The notes beneath the pieces were generated by a model that saw only the letters and a program-made list of their open reading frames with translations, ran no database searches and was not told the DNA's origin. Of a DNA stretch of 64,000 bases, positions 1 through 7,341 are shown piece by piece. Within the stretch, counting starts at the first letter, position 1. Each line of letters opens with the position of its first letter. The translations under genes and the position numbers were made by a program. Location of the stretch: positions 36,258-100,257 of the forward strand of contig JBBPIM010000004.1 of assembly GCA_038040325.1 (NCBI GenBank). Reading direction: 5' to 3'. The DNA comes from Mayfieldus profundus. GTDB lineage: Bacteria; Actinomycetota; Thermoleophilia; Solirubrobacterales; 70-9.

Positions 1-130
1 CCAGCTCCTCGATCCCGGCGTCGCGGGCGGCATCGAGGTAGCGCTGCACGTTGGCCTCGGTGAACCAGCGCTCCTCGGGAGGCGTGGAGTCGGCGTCTGG
101 ACGCAGGTGCAGGTGGTAGTCGGTCAGCAC
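1..130 (-). CDS. PHP-domain phosphoesterase (histidinol-phosphatase-like), N-terminal fragment
   Basis: Only the first 43 codons lie inside the window; the gene continues past the left edge. The GTG start is followed within a few residues by DYHLHLRP, the first metal-binding motif of PHP-domain phosphoesterases such as HisK-type histidinol phosphatase (histidine biosynthesis) and related hydrolases. The start is supported by a TAGCCT hexamer ending 7 nt upstream, as for other leaderless genes here. It diverges from the small membrane-protein unit at 178-377. The family is fairly clear from the motif. The substrate cannot be decided without the missing part. Confidence 0.7.
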   Translation of the reverse strand, partial: MLTDYHLHLRPDADSTPPEERWFTEANVQRYLDAARDAGIEEL

Positions 131-137
131 CGCGAGC

Positions 138-143
138 AGGCTA
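138..143 (-). promoter_or_regulatory. -10 box of the PHP gene, leaderless type
   Basis: TAGCCT ends 7 nt before the GTG start at 130. This fits a TANNNT -10 element with transcription starting at the start codon. Confidence 0.5.
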
Positions 144-163
144 GTGGTCGCATCCGGGCAGGG

Positions 164-169
164 TACGCT
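164..169 (+). promoter_or_regulatory. -10 box of the leader ORF / small membrane protein unit
   Basis: TACGCT ends 8 nt before the ATG at 178, so the transcript would begin on that codon. It lies back to back with the PHP promoter at 138-143. Confidence 0.5.
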
Positions 170-177
170 TGGCCGCG

Positions 178-222
178 ATGGTCCACCTGCGGATAGTCCT
201 GTTGCCCAGCTACCAGGCATGA
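178..222 (+). CDS. 14-residue leader ORF coupled to the small membrane protein
   Basis: A candidate leaderless leader peptide, MVHLRIVLLPSYQA. Its ATG stands 8 nt after a TANNNT box. Its stop codon TGA (220-222) overlaps the ATG of the next gene (219-221) as ATGA, the usual arrangement for translational coupling. It is too short for homology and the peptide sequence has no recognisable attenuator signature. The main evidence is the geometry of promoter, start and stop/start overlap. An alternative is that it is untranslated and the 52-residue gene uses its own start. Confidence 0.4.
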   Translation: MVHLRIVLLPSYQA

Positions 223-377
223 CCGCTCTCGGTCGCGAGTTAGGCCTGCTGACGGTCGCCTTCGCGGGGGGAGCGGCGCTCGCGGGTGCTCTCGGAGCAG
301 TCAATCTCGGTACCGCGCTCGGCGTCGGGCAGCTCGCTTTCGCCGCCACGCTGGTCGGGCTGCTGCTGCGCGGCTAG
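219..377 (+). CDS. Small two-helix membrane protein
   Basis: A 52-residue hydrophobic protein with two predicted transmembrane helices (about residues 8-28 and 32-50), split by a short G/N-rich turn. It has almost no soluble part. The start is the ATG at 219 rather than an upstream in-frame ATG at 144, because a leaderless promoter (164-169) and a 14-codon leader ORF end exactly here with an ATGA overlap. It is convergent with the MBL-fold gene whose stop is 17 nt away. No family is recognised. A membrane peptide or small transporter subunit is possible, but no function is claimed. Confidence 0.5.
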   Translation: MTALGRELGLLTVAFAGGAALAGALGAVNLGTALGVGQLAFAATLVGLLLRG

Positions 378-394
378 GTTGAACAGACTCCAGG

Positions 395-1135
395 CTAGGT
401 CAGCGGCGCGTCGCGGACGTGCTCGACGGCTGCCGCGGCGCCCTCGGTCCACGGCTCGCCGTGGCCGGGCAGCACCAGCGGCGCGTCAAGCCTCTCGATC
501 TTCGCCAGCGACTCGCGCGCGGTCGCCGTCGACACGTTGAGGCTGCGGGGCATCAGCTGCGGGCCGCGGTCGCCGGTCATCGGGTTCCACGTGCAGAGCG
601 CGTCGCCGGCGAACACCGCGCCGTGCTCGGGGAAGTGGAAGGCGACGTGGCCCGGAGTGTGGCCGGGAGTCTCGATCACGTGCGGTCGACCCGGGACCTG
701 AAGCGTGGCCCCCTCGACCAGCGGCGTTGTCTTCTCGATCTGCGGGGGTCGCGCCGCACCGTTGCGGACAAAGTGCCAGAGCAGCCGGTAGGCGGTGACG
801 TGGGTGAGCATCCCCAGCGCGCTGGCCTCGGTCTTCTTGCTCTCGCCATGGACCAGCTTCTCGTCTTCGGGGTGCAGGTGGACCTCGATGCCGTTCTCGG
901 AGCGCAGCTTCTCCGCGACGCCCGTGTGGTCGGCGTCGCCGTGGGTGAGCAGCACGCACCGCACGTTGTCGATCGAGCGACCCAGCAGCTTCAGGCCCGG
1001 CTCGAGCTGCGGGCGATAGCCGGGAACCCCCGCGTCGACGATCGTGACTCCGCTCTCGTCGGCTACCAGGTACCAGTTGACGTAGGAGGTGCCGAGGCGG
1101 ACGACGTTGTCGGCCAGAAGCCGCGGCTCGCTCAT
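395..1135 (-). CDS. Metallo-beta-lactamase-fold hydrolase
   Basis: A 246-residue cytoplasmic MBL-superfamily protein of the glyoxalase II / RNase Z-like hydrolase type. The metal-binding HGDADH motif is at residues 65-70. Downstream are ETPGHTPGH (about 155-163), AGDAL (about 178) and PGHGEP (about 224), which together supply the usual two-zinc site. Length is typical for stand-alone family members. There is no signal peptide. The ATG follows a TAGGCT -10 box by 8 nt and has no Shine-Dalgarno sequence. Substrate unknown: thioester, lactone or phosphodiester hydrolysis are all possible for this fold. Confidence 0.9.
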   Translation of the reverse strand: MSEPRLLADNVVRLGTSYVNWYLVADESGVTIVDAGVPGYRPQLEPGLKLLGRSIDNVRCVLLTHGDADHTGVAEKLRSENGIEVHLHPEDEKLVHGESKKTEASALGMLTHVTAYRLLWHFVRNGAARPPQIEKTTPLVEGATLQVPGRPHVIETPGHTPGHVAFHFPEHGAVFAGDALCTWNPMTGDRGPQLMPRSLNVSTATARESLAKIERLDAPLVLPGHGEPWTEGAAAAVEHVRDAPLT

Positions 1136-1143
1136 CGCGACCC

Positions 1144-1149
1144 AGCCTA
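1144..1149 (-). promoter_or_regulatory. -10 box of the MBL-fold gene, leaderless type
   Basis: TAGGCT ends 8 nt upstream of the ATG at 1135. No purine-rich ribosome binding site lies between. Confidence 0.5.
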
Positions 1150-1155
1150 GCGATC

Positions 1156-1161
1156 GGAGGG
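1156..1161 (+). promoter_or_regulatory. Ribosome binding site that decides the DUF559 gene start
   Basis: GGAGGG lies 7 nt before the ATG at 1169. It favours that start over the in-frame ATG at 1211, which has no such site. Confidence 0.5.
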
Positions 1162-1168
1162 CTCGCCA

Positions 1169-2038
1169 ATGGTGGGGCGAACCGCGCCAGCGAGGCGCCT
1201 TATTCGCGGTATGCGAGAGGAACCTGCCTCACCCGACCGACTCGCCGCACGGATCGCGGCGCGCCAGTACGGCGTGATTTCCTCCTGCCAGCTCGCCGAG
1301 TTGGGAATCGGCAAGGACGGAATTCTGCGCCGACTACGGGCGGGAAGACTGCACCGGCTGTACCGCGGCGTTTATGCCGTCGGACACGTTCGATTGAGCC
1401 AGGAAGGCAGGTGGATGGCGGCGACGATTGCCTGCGAGGGCGCCGTCCTCAGCCACCGCAGCGCCGCCGAGCTCTGGCGCCTGCTACCTGCGGCGGGTGG
1501 CCCGGTCAGCGTCACCCTTCCCGGCATGGGCGGTCGCCGAAAGCGCCAAGGCATCCGCATCCACCGCTCCCGCACCCTGACGACGACGATGGTCACACGC
1601 CGCCAGAACATCCCCACAACGAGCCCCGCCCGAACTCTGTCTGACCTGCGTCGCTTGGTTTTAGCCGCCGACCTTCGCAGAGCGATCCGCCAGGCAGAAG
1701 TGCTCGGGCTCGATGTCGGTCGAGATCTCGAGACCGACCGTACTCGGAGCGAGCTCGAGCACCGGTTCCTGCGTCTCTGCCGTCGGCAACGCCTTCCCAT
1801 CCCGGAAGTCAACGCCGAGGTGGGGCCGTTCGTCGTTGACTTCCTCTGGCGTGATCGGGCACTGGTCGTCGAAACGGACGGCTATCGCTACCACCGCGGC
1901 CGCGAAGCATTCGAGGACGACCGGGCGCGCGACCTGCAACTGCGCCTCCGCGGCTACCAGGTTCTGCGGTTCTCCTACGTGCAGGTTGTCGAAGAACCGC
2001 GCGGAATCGTCGCCGCGCTCCGCCCTCTATTGCGCTAG
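1169..2038 (+). CDS. AbiEi-like winged-helix / DUF559 nuclease-like protein
   Basis: A 289-residue protein. The N-terminal third (about 25-90) resembles the AbiEi-type antitoxin winged helix found in many actinobacterial proteins (RQYGVISSCQLAELG, then a basic LYRGVYAVG segment). The C-terminal part (about 190-289) matches DUF559, a PD-(D/E)XK-like fold related to Vsr endonucleases. There a conserved acidic core (VVDFLWRDRALVVETDG) is followed by R..D..RD.QLRLRGYQVLRFS. A DNA-binding or nuclease role is inferred; no partner toxin gene is adjacent. The last 12 codons are repeated in a 53-bp-period tandem duplication just downstream. Confidence 0.75.
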   Translation: MVGRTAPARRLIRGMREEPASPDRLAARIAARQYGVISSCQLAELGIGKDGILRRLRAGRLHRLYRGVYAVGHVRLSQEGRWMAATIACEGAVLSHRSAAELWRLLPAAGGPVSVTLPGMGGRRKRQGIRIHRSRTLTTTMVTRRQNIPTTSPARTLSDLRRLVLAADLRRAIRQAEVLGLDVGRDLETDRTRSELEHRFLRLCRRQRLPIPEVNAEVGPFVVDFLWRDRALVVETDGYRYHRGREAFEDDRARDLQLRLRGYQVLRFSYVQVVEEPRGIVAALRPLLR

Positions 2039-2103
2039 CAGCAGCTCCGCCGCACGGAATCGTCGCCGCGCTCCGCCCTCTATTGCGATAGCAGCAGCTC
2101 CGC
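2002..2103. repeat. Tandem duplication (2 x 49 bp, period 53) at a convergent gene junction
   Basis: Positions 2002-2050 and 2055-2103 are almost identical. One visible difference turns ..TTGCGCTAG.. into ..TTGCGATAG... Each copy encodes the last codons and stop of the plus-strand DUF559 protein (GIVAALRPLLR) and, on the other strand, the last codons and stop of IspD (AELLLAQ or AELLLSQ). The ancestor probably had the two genes overlapping tail to tail by about 12 bp. The duplication separated them and left each with a spare 3' end. Confidence 0.85.
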
Positions 2104-2721
2104 GATCCGCAGGTCCAGCGGCGTCGTCACCTTGAGGTTCTCGGCCGGGGCCTCGTGCAACAGCACCCTGCCGCCGATCCGCTCCACCAGCATCGCGTCG
2201 TCGGTGGCCTGCGCGAGCAGCGCTGTCGAGGCCAGCGCCTCGCGCAGCTGCTCGGCGCGGAATGCCTGCGGGGTCTGCGCCGCCCAGAGGCTGGAGCGGT
2301 CCAGGGTGCGGTCCACCTCCATGCCACGCGCCACCTGCTTGATGGTGTCGGTGACCGGCGCCGCGGCGACCACCGCGCCGGCATCGGGGTCGTCGAGCAG
2401 GTCGGCCACGACCGCGTCGACCAGCTCCGCCGTGACCAGCGGGCGGGCGGCATCGTGGACGACCACCACCTCCTCGCCGACCAGCTCCATCGCGGCCGCC
2501 ACCGACTCCGAGCGGGTGCTGCCGCCGGCCACGACCTCCACCCCCTCGGCCTGAATCCGCTCCTGTTCGCCGGGCGGCGCGGCGATGATGATGGGGCCGA
2601 CCGACGAGGCCGCCCGAAAGGCCTCCAGCGACCAGTCGAGCAGCGGCTTGCCCGCCAGCTCCACGAAGGCTTTCGGGCCGCCGGCTCCGAGCCTCTCGCC
2701 GGAGCCGGCGGCCGCGATCAC
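2080..2721 (-). CDS. ispD: 2-C-methyl-D-erythritol 4-phosphate cytidylyltransferase
   Basis: Third enzyme of the MEP isoprenoid pathway: joins MEP and CTP to give CDP-ME in the cytoplasm. With a GTG start at 2721 the protein has 213 residues, slightly short for the family (220-240). The nucleotide-binding start GSGERLGAGGPK supplies the catalytic R10 and K17. HDAARPLV and the VTDTIK motif follow in the expected order. The GTG lies 17 nt after the carD stop, so the gene is probably cotranscribed with carD. No ispF follows: the next gene is the convergent DUF559 gene. The start is the least certain point, because the first strand already begins at the start codon. Confidence 0.93.
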   Translation of the reverse strand: MIAAAGSGERLGAGGPKAFVELAGKPLLDWSLEAFRAASSVGPIIIAAPPGEQERIQAEGVEVVAGGSTRSESVAAAMELVGEEVVVVHDAARPLVTAELVDAVVADLLDDPDAGAVVAAAPVTDTIKQVARGMEVDRTLDRSSLWAAQTPQAFRAEQLREALASTALLAQATDDAMLVERIGGRVLLHEAPAENLKVTTPLDLRIAELLLSQ

Positions 2722-2737
2722 TGCAGCGGCGTTGGAG

Positions 2738-3328
2738 CTAGGCGGTCGCCTCGGCGACGAAGCGCTCCTCCAGCAGCTCGTCCAGGTACCCCTCGGCGCC
2801 CTCCTCGTCCTTGTCGAGCGCGTACATGAACTCGGAGGCGAGGATCTTCTTGGCGCGGGTGTACATCTGCTTCTCGCCGGTCGAGAGGCCCTTCTCCATT
2901 TCACGGATGGCGAGGTTGCGAACCACCTCCGCGAGCTCGAAGACGTCTCCTGTCTTGATCTTCTCGCGGTTGTACTTGAAGCGCCGGTTCCAGTTCTTCG
3001 GCATCTCCGACACATCGTCGGTGAGGACGCCGGTGACCTTCTTGACCTCGTCCTCATCGATCACGCGTCGCAGTCCGGCCTTGCCGGCGTTCTCGCAGGG
3101 AACCATCACGGTCAGGGCGTTATGAAGGATCTGGATCGTCAGGTACTCGCGCTTTATCCCCATCAAATCCTTCGTCTGCTTCTTCTGAACCAAGCCGGCC
3201 CCGTGGTGGGGGTAGACGACTTTGTCGCCCTCCTCGAAATCGCAGACGAATTCAATCTCGTCCTCGAGGCCGGCCTCGATCGCTTCCTCTAGCTCGGGAA
3301 TCGGTTCCTCCTTGTCGGTGACGGTCAT
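2738..3328 (-). CDS. carD: CarD-family RNA polymerase-binding transcription regulator
   Basis: A 196-residue CarD/CdnL protein. It binds the beta subunit of RNA polymerase and stabilises open complexes at housekeeping and rRNA promoters. The N-terminal RNAP-interacting Tudor-like domain (about 30-90) has the hallmark GDKVVYPHHGAGLV. The C-terminal helical DNA-binding part has PKNWNRRFKYNREKI and REMEKGLSTGEKQMYTRAK. An acidic N-terminal extension of about 28 residues precedes the domain. It starts at ATG 3328, 10 nt after the disA stop, and is followed 16 nt later by ispD, so disA-carD-ispD looks like one operon, as in other actinobacteria. Confidence 0.96.
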   Translation of the reverse strand: MTVTDKEEPIPELEEAIEAGLEDEIEFVCDFEEGDKVVYPHHGAGLVQKKQTKDLMGIKREYLTIQILHNALTVMVPCENAGKAGLRRVIDEDEVKKVTGVLTDDVSEMPKNWNRRFKYNREKIKTGDVFELAEVVRNLAIREMEKGLSTGEKQMYTRAKKILASEFMYALDKDEEGAEGYLDELLEERFVAEATA

Positions 3329-3338
3329 CGGCGCACCG

Positions 3339-4460
3339 TCAGCTCTGCAGATAACGGTCGACGAGGTCGACCTCTTGGAGTCGTCTCGAGCCCTCGCGGA
3401 TGTCCTTGGCCCTTGTCTGGCCCACACCCTCGACGGCCTCGAGGTCGGCGTCGGAGGCCGCAAGGACCTCCTCCAAACCACCGAACTCGTGGATGATCTT
3501 CTGGATTACAAGCCTTGGCAGGCGGGGGATCCGCCCAAGTACGCGGTAGCCGCGCGGCGCGACCGGGAAGTCGAGCGTGTTCATCTTTCGGTCGTAGCCG
3601 AGCATCTCGGCGAGGCGGCCGAAGTCGAGCACGTCCTGGTGGGGCAGGCGCGCCAGGGTGGAAAGCACCGTGTCGAGGTTTCCCTCCGAGTCCTCGACGC
3701 TGTAGTCGCGCACCAGCGCGGACTTGTCGGCGGCGACGCCGTCCATCGTTTCCTCCAGCTGCATCTCGATCAGCCGCCCCTCGGTGCCGAGCTCGATGAT
3801 GTAGCGCTCCACTTCGACCGCCATCCGGGTCACCAGCTCGGCGCGCTGCAACACCGCCAGCACGTCGTACAACACGCCACCGCCCTCGAACTCGAGGGCG
3901 GTGAGACGGGAGGAGACCTGGTCGAGGCGGGCCCGGTACTTGTCGAGGGTTGCGAGGCCCTGGTTGGCCTTGGCCAGCACCGCCGGGATGTCCTGGAGGA
4001 TGTACTTGCTGCCCTCCGCGTAGAGCGAGACCACGTCGCGGCGCTGTGATATCGCGATCACCAGGGCGTCGGTCTGCTTGGAGACGCGCTCGGCGGTGCG
4101 GTGCCTGGTGCCGGTCTCTGTCGAGAGGATTGTCGGGTCCGGCATCAGCTGCACGTTGGCCCAGGCGATCTTCGTCGCCTCGGGATTGAGCACGATCGCC
4201 CCGTCCATCTTCGCCACCTGGTAGAGCAGCCCCGGGGTGTAGTCGATGTCGAGCTTGATGCCACCCGAGAACAGGAACGAGATGTCCTCGGGCTCGCCGA
4301 TCACGATCAAACCGCCGCTGCGCGAATGGACGATGTTGTCTATGCCCTCGCGGAGCGCACTGCCGGGCGCGACCATGTCGAGGGCCCGCAGTAGCCGGGG
4401 ATCCTGCCTGTCAGAAAGCTCTTGAAGCTCATCCCCGGGCAAAGACGCCATGGAGGCCAT
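3339..4460 (-). CDS. disA: DNA integrity scanning diadenylate cyclase DisA
   Basis: Makes cyclic di-AMP from two ATP while scanning DNA for recombination intermediates. 373 residues from ATG 4460. The N-terminal DAC domain carries the active-site DGA (86-88) and GTRHRTAER (117-125). A helical linker follows. The C-terminal helix-hairpin-helix DNA-binding region (about 300-365) includes LEAVEGVGQTRAKDIREGL-like sequence. Adjacent ATGs at 4451 and 4496 are also possible starts, and none has a good ribosome binding site. Next to carD/ispD and near radA, the usual DisA partner whose product restrains DisA activity in Bacillus. Confidence 0.96.
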   Translation of the reverse strand: MASMASLPGDELQELSDRQDPRLLRALDMVAPGSALREGIDNIVHSRSGGLIVIGEPEDISFLFSGGIKLDIDYTPGLLYQVAKMDGAIVLNPEATKIAWANVQLMPDPTILSTETGTRHRTAERVSKQTDALVIAISQRRDVVSLYAEGSKYILQDIPAVLAKANQGLATLDKYRARLDQVSSRLTALEFEGGGVLYDVLAVLQRAELVTRMAVEVERYIIELGTEGRLIEMQLEETMDGVAADKSALVRDYSVEDSEGNLDTVLSTLARLPHQDVLDFGRLAEMLGYDRKMNTLDFPVAPRGYRVLGRIPRLPRLVIQKIIHEFGGLEEVLAASDADLEAVEGVGQTRAKDIREGSRRLQEVDLVDRYLQS

Positions 4461-4544
4461 GGTGGCAAAGAGCCTGCATCGGTGCGGTGCGCCCAATTCC
4501 GTGTGGAAAGCTCGGAATGGGCCTTGTCAAGCCGGTCGGCGCAC

Positions 4545-5747
4545 CTACCCAGTTTTGAACCGGGCCGCCTCCTCGGATCCGCCGGTGGCGTCGCCGACGC
4601 TGTAGGAGTGGGCCCCGGTGCCGGCCAGCTTGCCCCCCTCGACGATCAGGTACTCGTCGCGGATCGGGCGCTCGTCGTAGAAGCACTCGAGGATCTCGCG
4701 TGTGCCCGCCGCGTAGCGGGCCTGGGCCGAGAGGCTCGTTCCCGACACGTGCGGGGTCATGCCGTGGTTGGGCATCGTGCGCCAGGGATGGTCCCGGGGG
4801 GCGGGCTGGGGAAACCAGACATCGCCGGCATAGCCGGCGAGCTGGCCCGACTCCAGCGCCCGCACGATCGCGTCGCGGTCGCAGATCTTGCCGCGGGCGG
4901 TGTTGACAAGGTAGGCGCCGCGCTTCATGCGGCCGATCATCTCCTCGTCGAAGAGGTGCTCTGTCTCGGGGTGAAGCGGCGCGTTGATGGTCACCACGTC
5001 GCAGACCTCGACCATCGACTGGGGCGAGTCGTGGAAGGTGACCCCCAGCTCCTCCTCGACCTCGGCGGGGAGGCGATGGCGGTCGGTGTAGTGCAGCCCG
5101 ACGTCGAACGGCTTCAGCCGCCGCAGCACCGCCGAGCCGATCCGGCCTGCCGCCACCGTGCCGACCTGCATCCCCTCCACGTCGTAGGACCGCGACACGC
5201 AGTCGGCGATGTTCCAGCCGCCGTCGACCACCGTCTGGTAGCTGGGGATGTAGTTGCGCACCAGCGCCAGGATCATCATCACCACGTGCTCGGAGACGCT
5301 GATGCTGTTGCAGTAGGTCACCTCGGCGACGGTGATGCCGCCCTCGATCGCCGCCTGCAGGTCGACATGGTCGGAGCCGATGCCGGCGGTGATCGCCAGC
5401 TTCAACTCCGGAGCCTTGGCGATCCGCTCCGCGGTCAGGTAGGCGGGCCAAAAGGGCTGGGAGATCACCACCTCGGCCTCGGGCAGCTCGCGCTCGAACT
5501 CGGAGTCGCGCCCGTCCTTGTCGGCGGTGACCACCAGGCGGTGGCCGCGGTCCTCCAGGAAGCTGCGCAGGCCAAGCTCGCCGGAGACGCTGCCCAGCAG
5601 CTCGCCCGGCTCGAAGTCGATGCCCTGCGGGGTCGGCGTCGTCTGCCCGTCGGGATAGCGCTCGATCTCGGGGATCCCGTCGCGCGGGTATGTGGGGGGA
5701 TACCCGTCGGCGGGGTCGTCGTAGAGCACGCAGAGGATGGTCGCCAT
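4545..5747 (-). CDS. fdh: NAD-dependent formate dehydrogenase
   Basis: A 400-residue cytoplasmic enzyme oxidising formate to CO2 with NAD. It is a metal-free member of the D-2-hydroxyacid dehydrogenase family, very close to the classical methylotroph enzyme. Signatures are QPFWPAYLT, YCNSISVSEHVV (catalytic Asn), NTARGK (catalytic Arg), FPQPAPRDHPWR and MTPHVSGTS (catalytic His). The end, GTGAHSYSVGDATGGSEEAA, is also typical. The Rossmann motif reads GTVAAGRIG. ATG 5747 has a GGAGG ribosome binding site 8 nt upstream. A TAGGAT hexamer about 28 nt further up suggests its own promoter. It sits unusually between disA and radA; no other C1 gene is nearby. Confidence 0.96.
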   Translation of the reverse strand: MATILCVLYDDPADGYPPTYPRDGIPEIERYPDGQTTPTPQGIDFEPGELLGSVSGELGLRSFLEDRGHRLVVTADKDGRDSEFERELPEAEVVISQPFWPAYLTAERIAKAPELKLAITAGIGSDHVDLQAAIEGGITVAEVTYCNSISVSEHVVMMILALVRNYIPSYQTVVDGGWNIADCVSRSYDVEGMQVGTVAAGRIGSAVLRRLKPFDVGLHYTDRHRLPAEVEEELGVTFHDSPQSMVEVCDVVTINAPLHPETEHLFDEEMIGRMKRGAYLVNTARGKICDRDAIVRALESGQLAGYAGDVWFPQPAPRDHPWRTMPNHGMTPHVSGTSLSAQARYAAGTREILECFYDERPIRDEYLIVEGGKLAGTGAHSYSVGDATGGSEEAARFKTG

Positions 5748-5784
5748 GTGGGGCCTCCGTGACGGTTGCTTGGCGACCCTGATC

Positions 5785-7251
5785 CTAAGCGGCTTCTCTG
5801 AGGGGGTCGGCCGCGCTCGCCTCGCGCGGCGGCAGCGCCGCCCCCAGCGCTGACCGCAGGGTGGAGTGCGCCGCAAGCCCCTCGATGCTCTCCCCCCCGG
5901 CCGGCCCCAGCACCGGGCCGAGACCGAACTTGCGGGCCTCGGCGACGCGGCGGTCGGGGTGGCCGACGTAGCGCAGCTCGCCGGTCAGCCCCAGCTCCCC
6001 GAAGCAGGCGAGCGGAGCCCCGGACCCAGCCGCCCCCGGACGAATCCGAGCAGAGCTCGGATCACCGGTCGCTGTCGCTCCCTGGGAGGAGGCGGGCGGC
6101 GGTGTTGTGAGTGGTTCGCGGCGGTGCGCCGACGCGACAGCCATCGCCACCGCCAGGTCGGCGCCGGGCTCGTCGACCCGCACCCCGCCCGCCACGTTGA
6201 CGAACACGTCCGCCCCGGACAGCCCCAGCCGCGCGTGGCGCGAGAGCACCGCCAGCACCAGGCTGAGGCGGTTGCGGTCGATCCCGTTGGCGACCCGCCG
6301 CGGCGCCTCCAGCTCGGAAGCGGCGACCAGCGCCTGCACCTCGACCAGCACCGGGCGGCTGCCCTCCATCGCCGGCAGCACCACCGAGCCCGCCTCGCGG
6401 GTCGCCTCCTCGACGAAGCGCGCGGAGGGGTCGGCGACCTCGGTCAGCCCGCCGGAGCGCATCTCGAACACGCCGACCTCGCTGGTCGCCCCGAAGCGGT
6501 TCTTCAGCGCCCGCAGGGTGCGGTAGGTGCGCTCGCGCTCGCCCTCGAACTGCAGCACGCAGTCGACCAGGTGCTCGAGGACCCGCGGCCCGGCGAGGCT
6601 GCCGTCCTTGGTGACGTGGCCGACCAGGATCAGCGCGATGTCGCGTCGCTTCGCGACCTCGGCCAGCGCCGTGGCCGCCTCGCGCACCTGGCCGACCGAG
6701 CCCGGCGCGCCGGTCATGTCTCCGCAATGGAGTGTCTGGATCGAGTCGATCACGCAGGCCTGGGGGCGCTCGGCCTCCAGCGCCGCCAGCACCGGCTCCA
6801 GCGAGGTCTCGGCCAGGGCCGGAACCGACAGCGCCGCCTCTCCCAACCGCTCGGCGCGCAGCTTCACCTGTGCCGCCGACTCCTCGCCCGACACATAGAG
6901 GACGCTGCTGCCGGCCGCGACGAGGTTGGCCAGCGCCATCCCGGTCAGAGTGCTCTTGCCGATCCCCGGCGAGCCGCCGAGCAGGACCAGCGAGCCGGGG
7001 ACAAGGCCTCCGCCCAGCACCCGGTCGAGCTCGCCGATGCCGGTCGCCAGCCGCGCCTGGGCGGGCGCCTCCACGTCACGCAGCGGCGTCGGCTGCGGGG
7101 CCGCGCCCCCCGGCCGGCGCTTCGAGCCGCCCGAGCTCTGGCGCGCCTCGACCAGAGAGTTCCACTCTCCGCAGCCAGGGCACTTCCCGGTCCAGGTCAG
7201 AGAGACCTGGCCGCACTGCTGGCAGATGAAGCGGGCTTCCGAGCGGGCCAC
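5785..7251 (-). CDS. radA: DNA repair protein RadA
   Basis: A 488-residue RecA-like ATPase and branch-migration helicase of homologous recombination. N-terminal C4 zinc finger (C10, C13, C24, C27); Walker A GGSPGIGKST (92-101); the RadA-specific KNRFG motif (about 254); C-terminal Lon-like domain ending with the FGELGLTGELR motif. An extra proline/alanine/glycine-rich stretch of about 30 residues (about 382-413) interrupts the C-terminal domain just before that motif. GTG 7251 follows a TACATT box by 6 nt, so the mRNA may be leaderless. This is the last gene of the repair block before the exported-protein region. Confidence 0.95.
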   Translation of the reverse strand: MARSEARFICQQCGQVSLTWTGKCPGCGEWNSLVEARQSSGGSKRRPGGAAPQPTPLRDVEAPAQARLATGIGELDRVLGGGLVPGSLVLLGGSPGIGKSTLTGMALANLVAAGSSVLYVSGEESAAQVKLRAERLGEAALSVPALAETSLEPVLAALEAERPQACVIDSIQTLHCGDMTGAPGSVGQVREAATALAEVAKRRDIALILVGHVTKDGSLAGPRVLEHLVDCVLQFEGERERTYRTLRALKNRFGATSEVGVFEMRSGGLTEVADPSARFVEEATREAGSVVLPAMEGSRPVLVEVQALVAASELEAPRRVANGIDRNRLSLVLAVLSRHARLGLSGADVFVNVAGGVRVDEPGADLAVAMAVASAHRREPLTTPPPASSQGATATGDPSSARIRPGAAGSGAPLACFGELGLTGELRYVGHPDRRVAEARKFGLGPVLGPAGGESIEGLAAHSTLRSALGAALPPREASAADPLREAA

Positions 7252-7257
7252 CCGCTG

Positions 7258-7263
7258 AATGTA
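7258..7263 (-). promoter_or_regulatory. -10 box of radA, leaderless type
   Basis: TACATT ends 6 nt upstream of the GTG start at 7251. Confidence 0.5.
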
Positions 7264-7328
7264 AGGAGCGGCCCCGACGCCACTCGTCCCCCACCGCACC
7301 GAATCGCCGCCGGCCGTGCCGTGTTTCG

Positions 7329-7334
7329 TAGGAT
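7329..7334 (+). promoter_or_regulatory. -10 box of the first RTX-tailed hydrolase
   Basis: TAGGAT ends 7 nt before the ATG at 7342. It divergently faces the radA promoter about 65 bp away. Confidence 0.5.
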
Positions 7335-7341
7335 CACGGTG

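Noticed and set aside
144..218. N-terminal extension of the small membrane protein from ATG 144
   Set aside because: It would begin upstream of the -10 box at 164-169, and its 25 residues are unlike the hydrophobic remainder.
5866..7341. Long open frame opposite radA, continuous with the hydrolase gene
   Set aside because: Antisense open frames are common in DNA this GC-rich. The sequence is Arg/Gly/Ala-biased, and the real hydrolase begins with a signal peptide and promoter at 7342.
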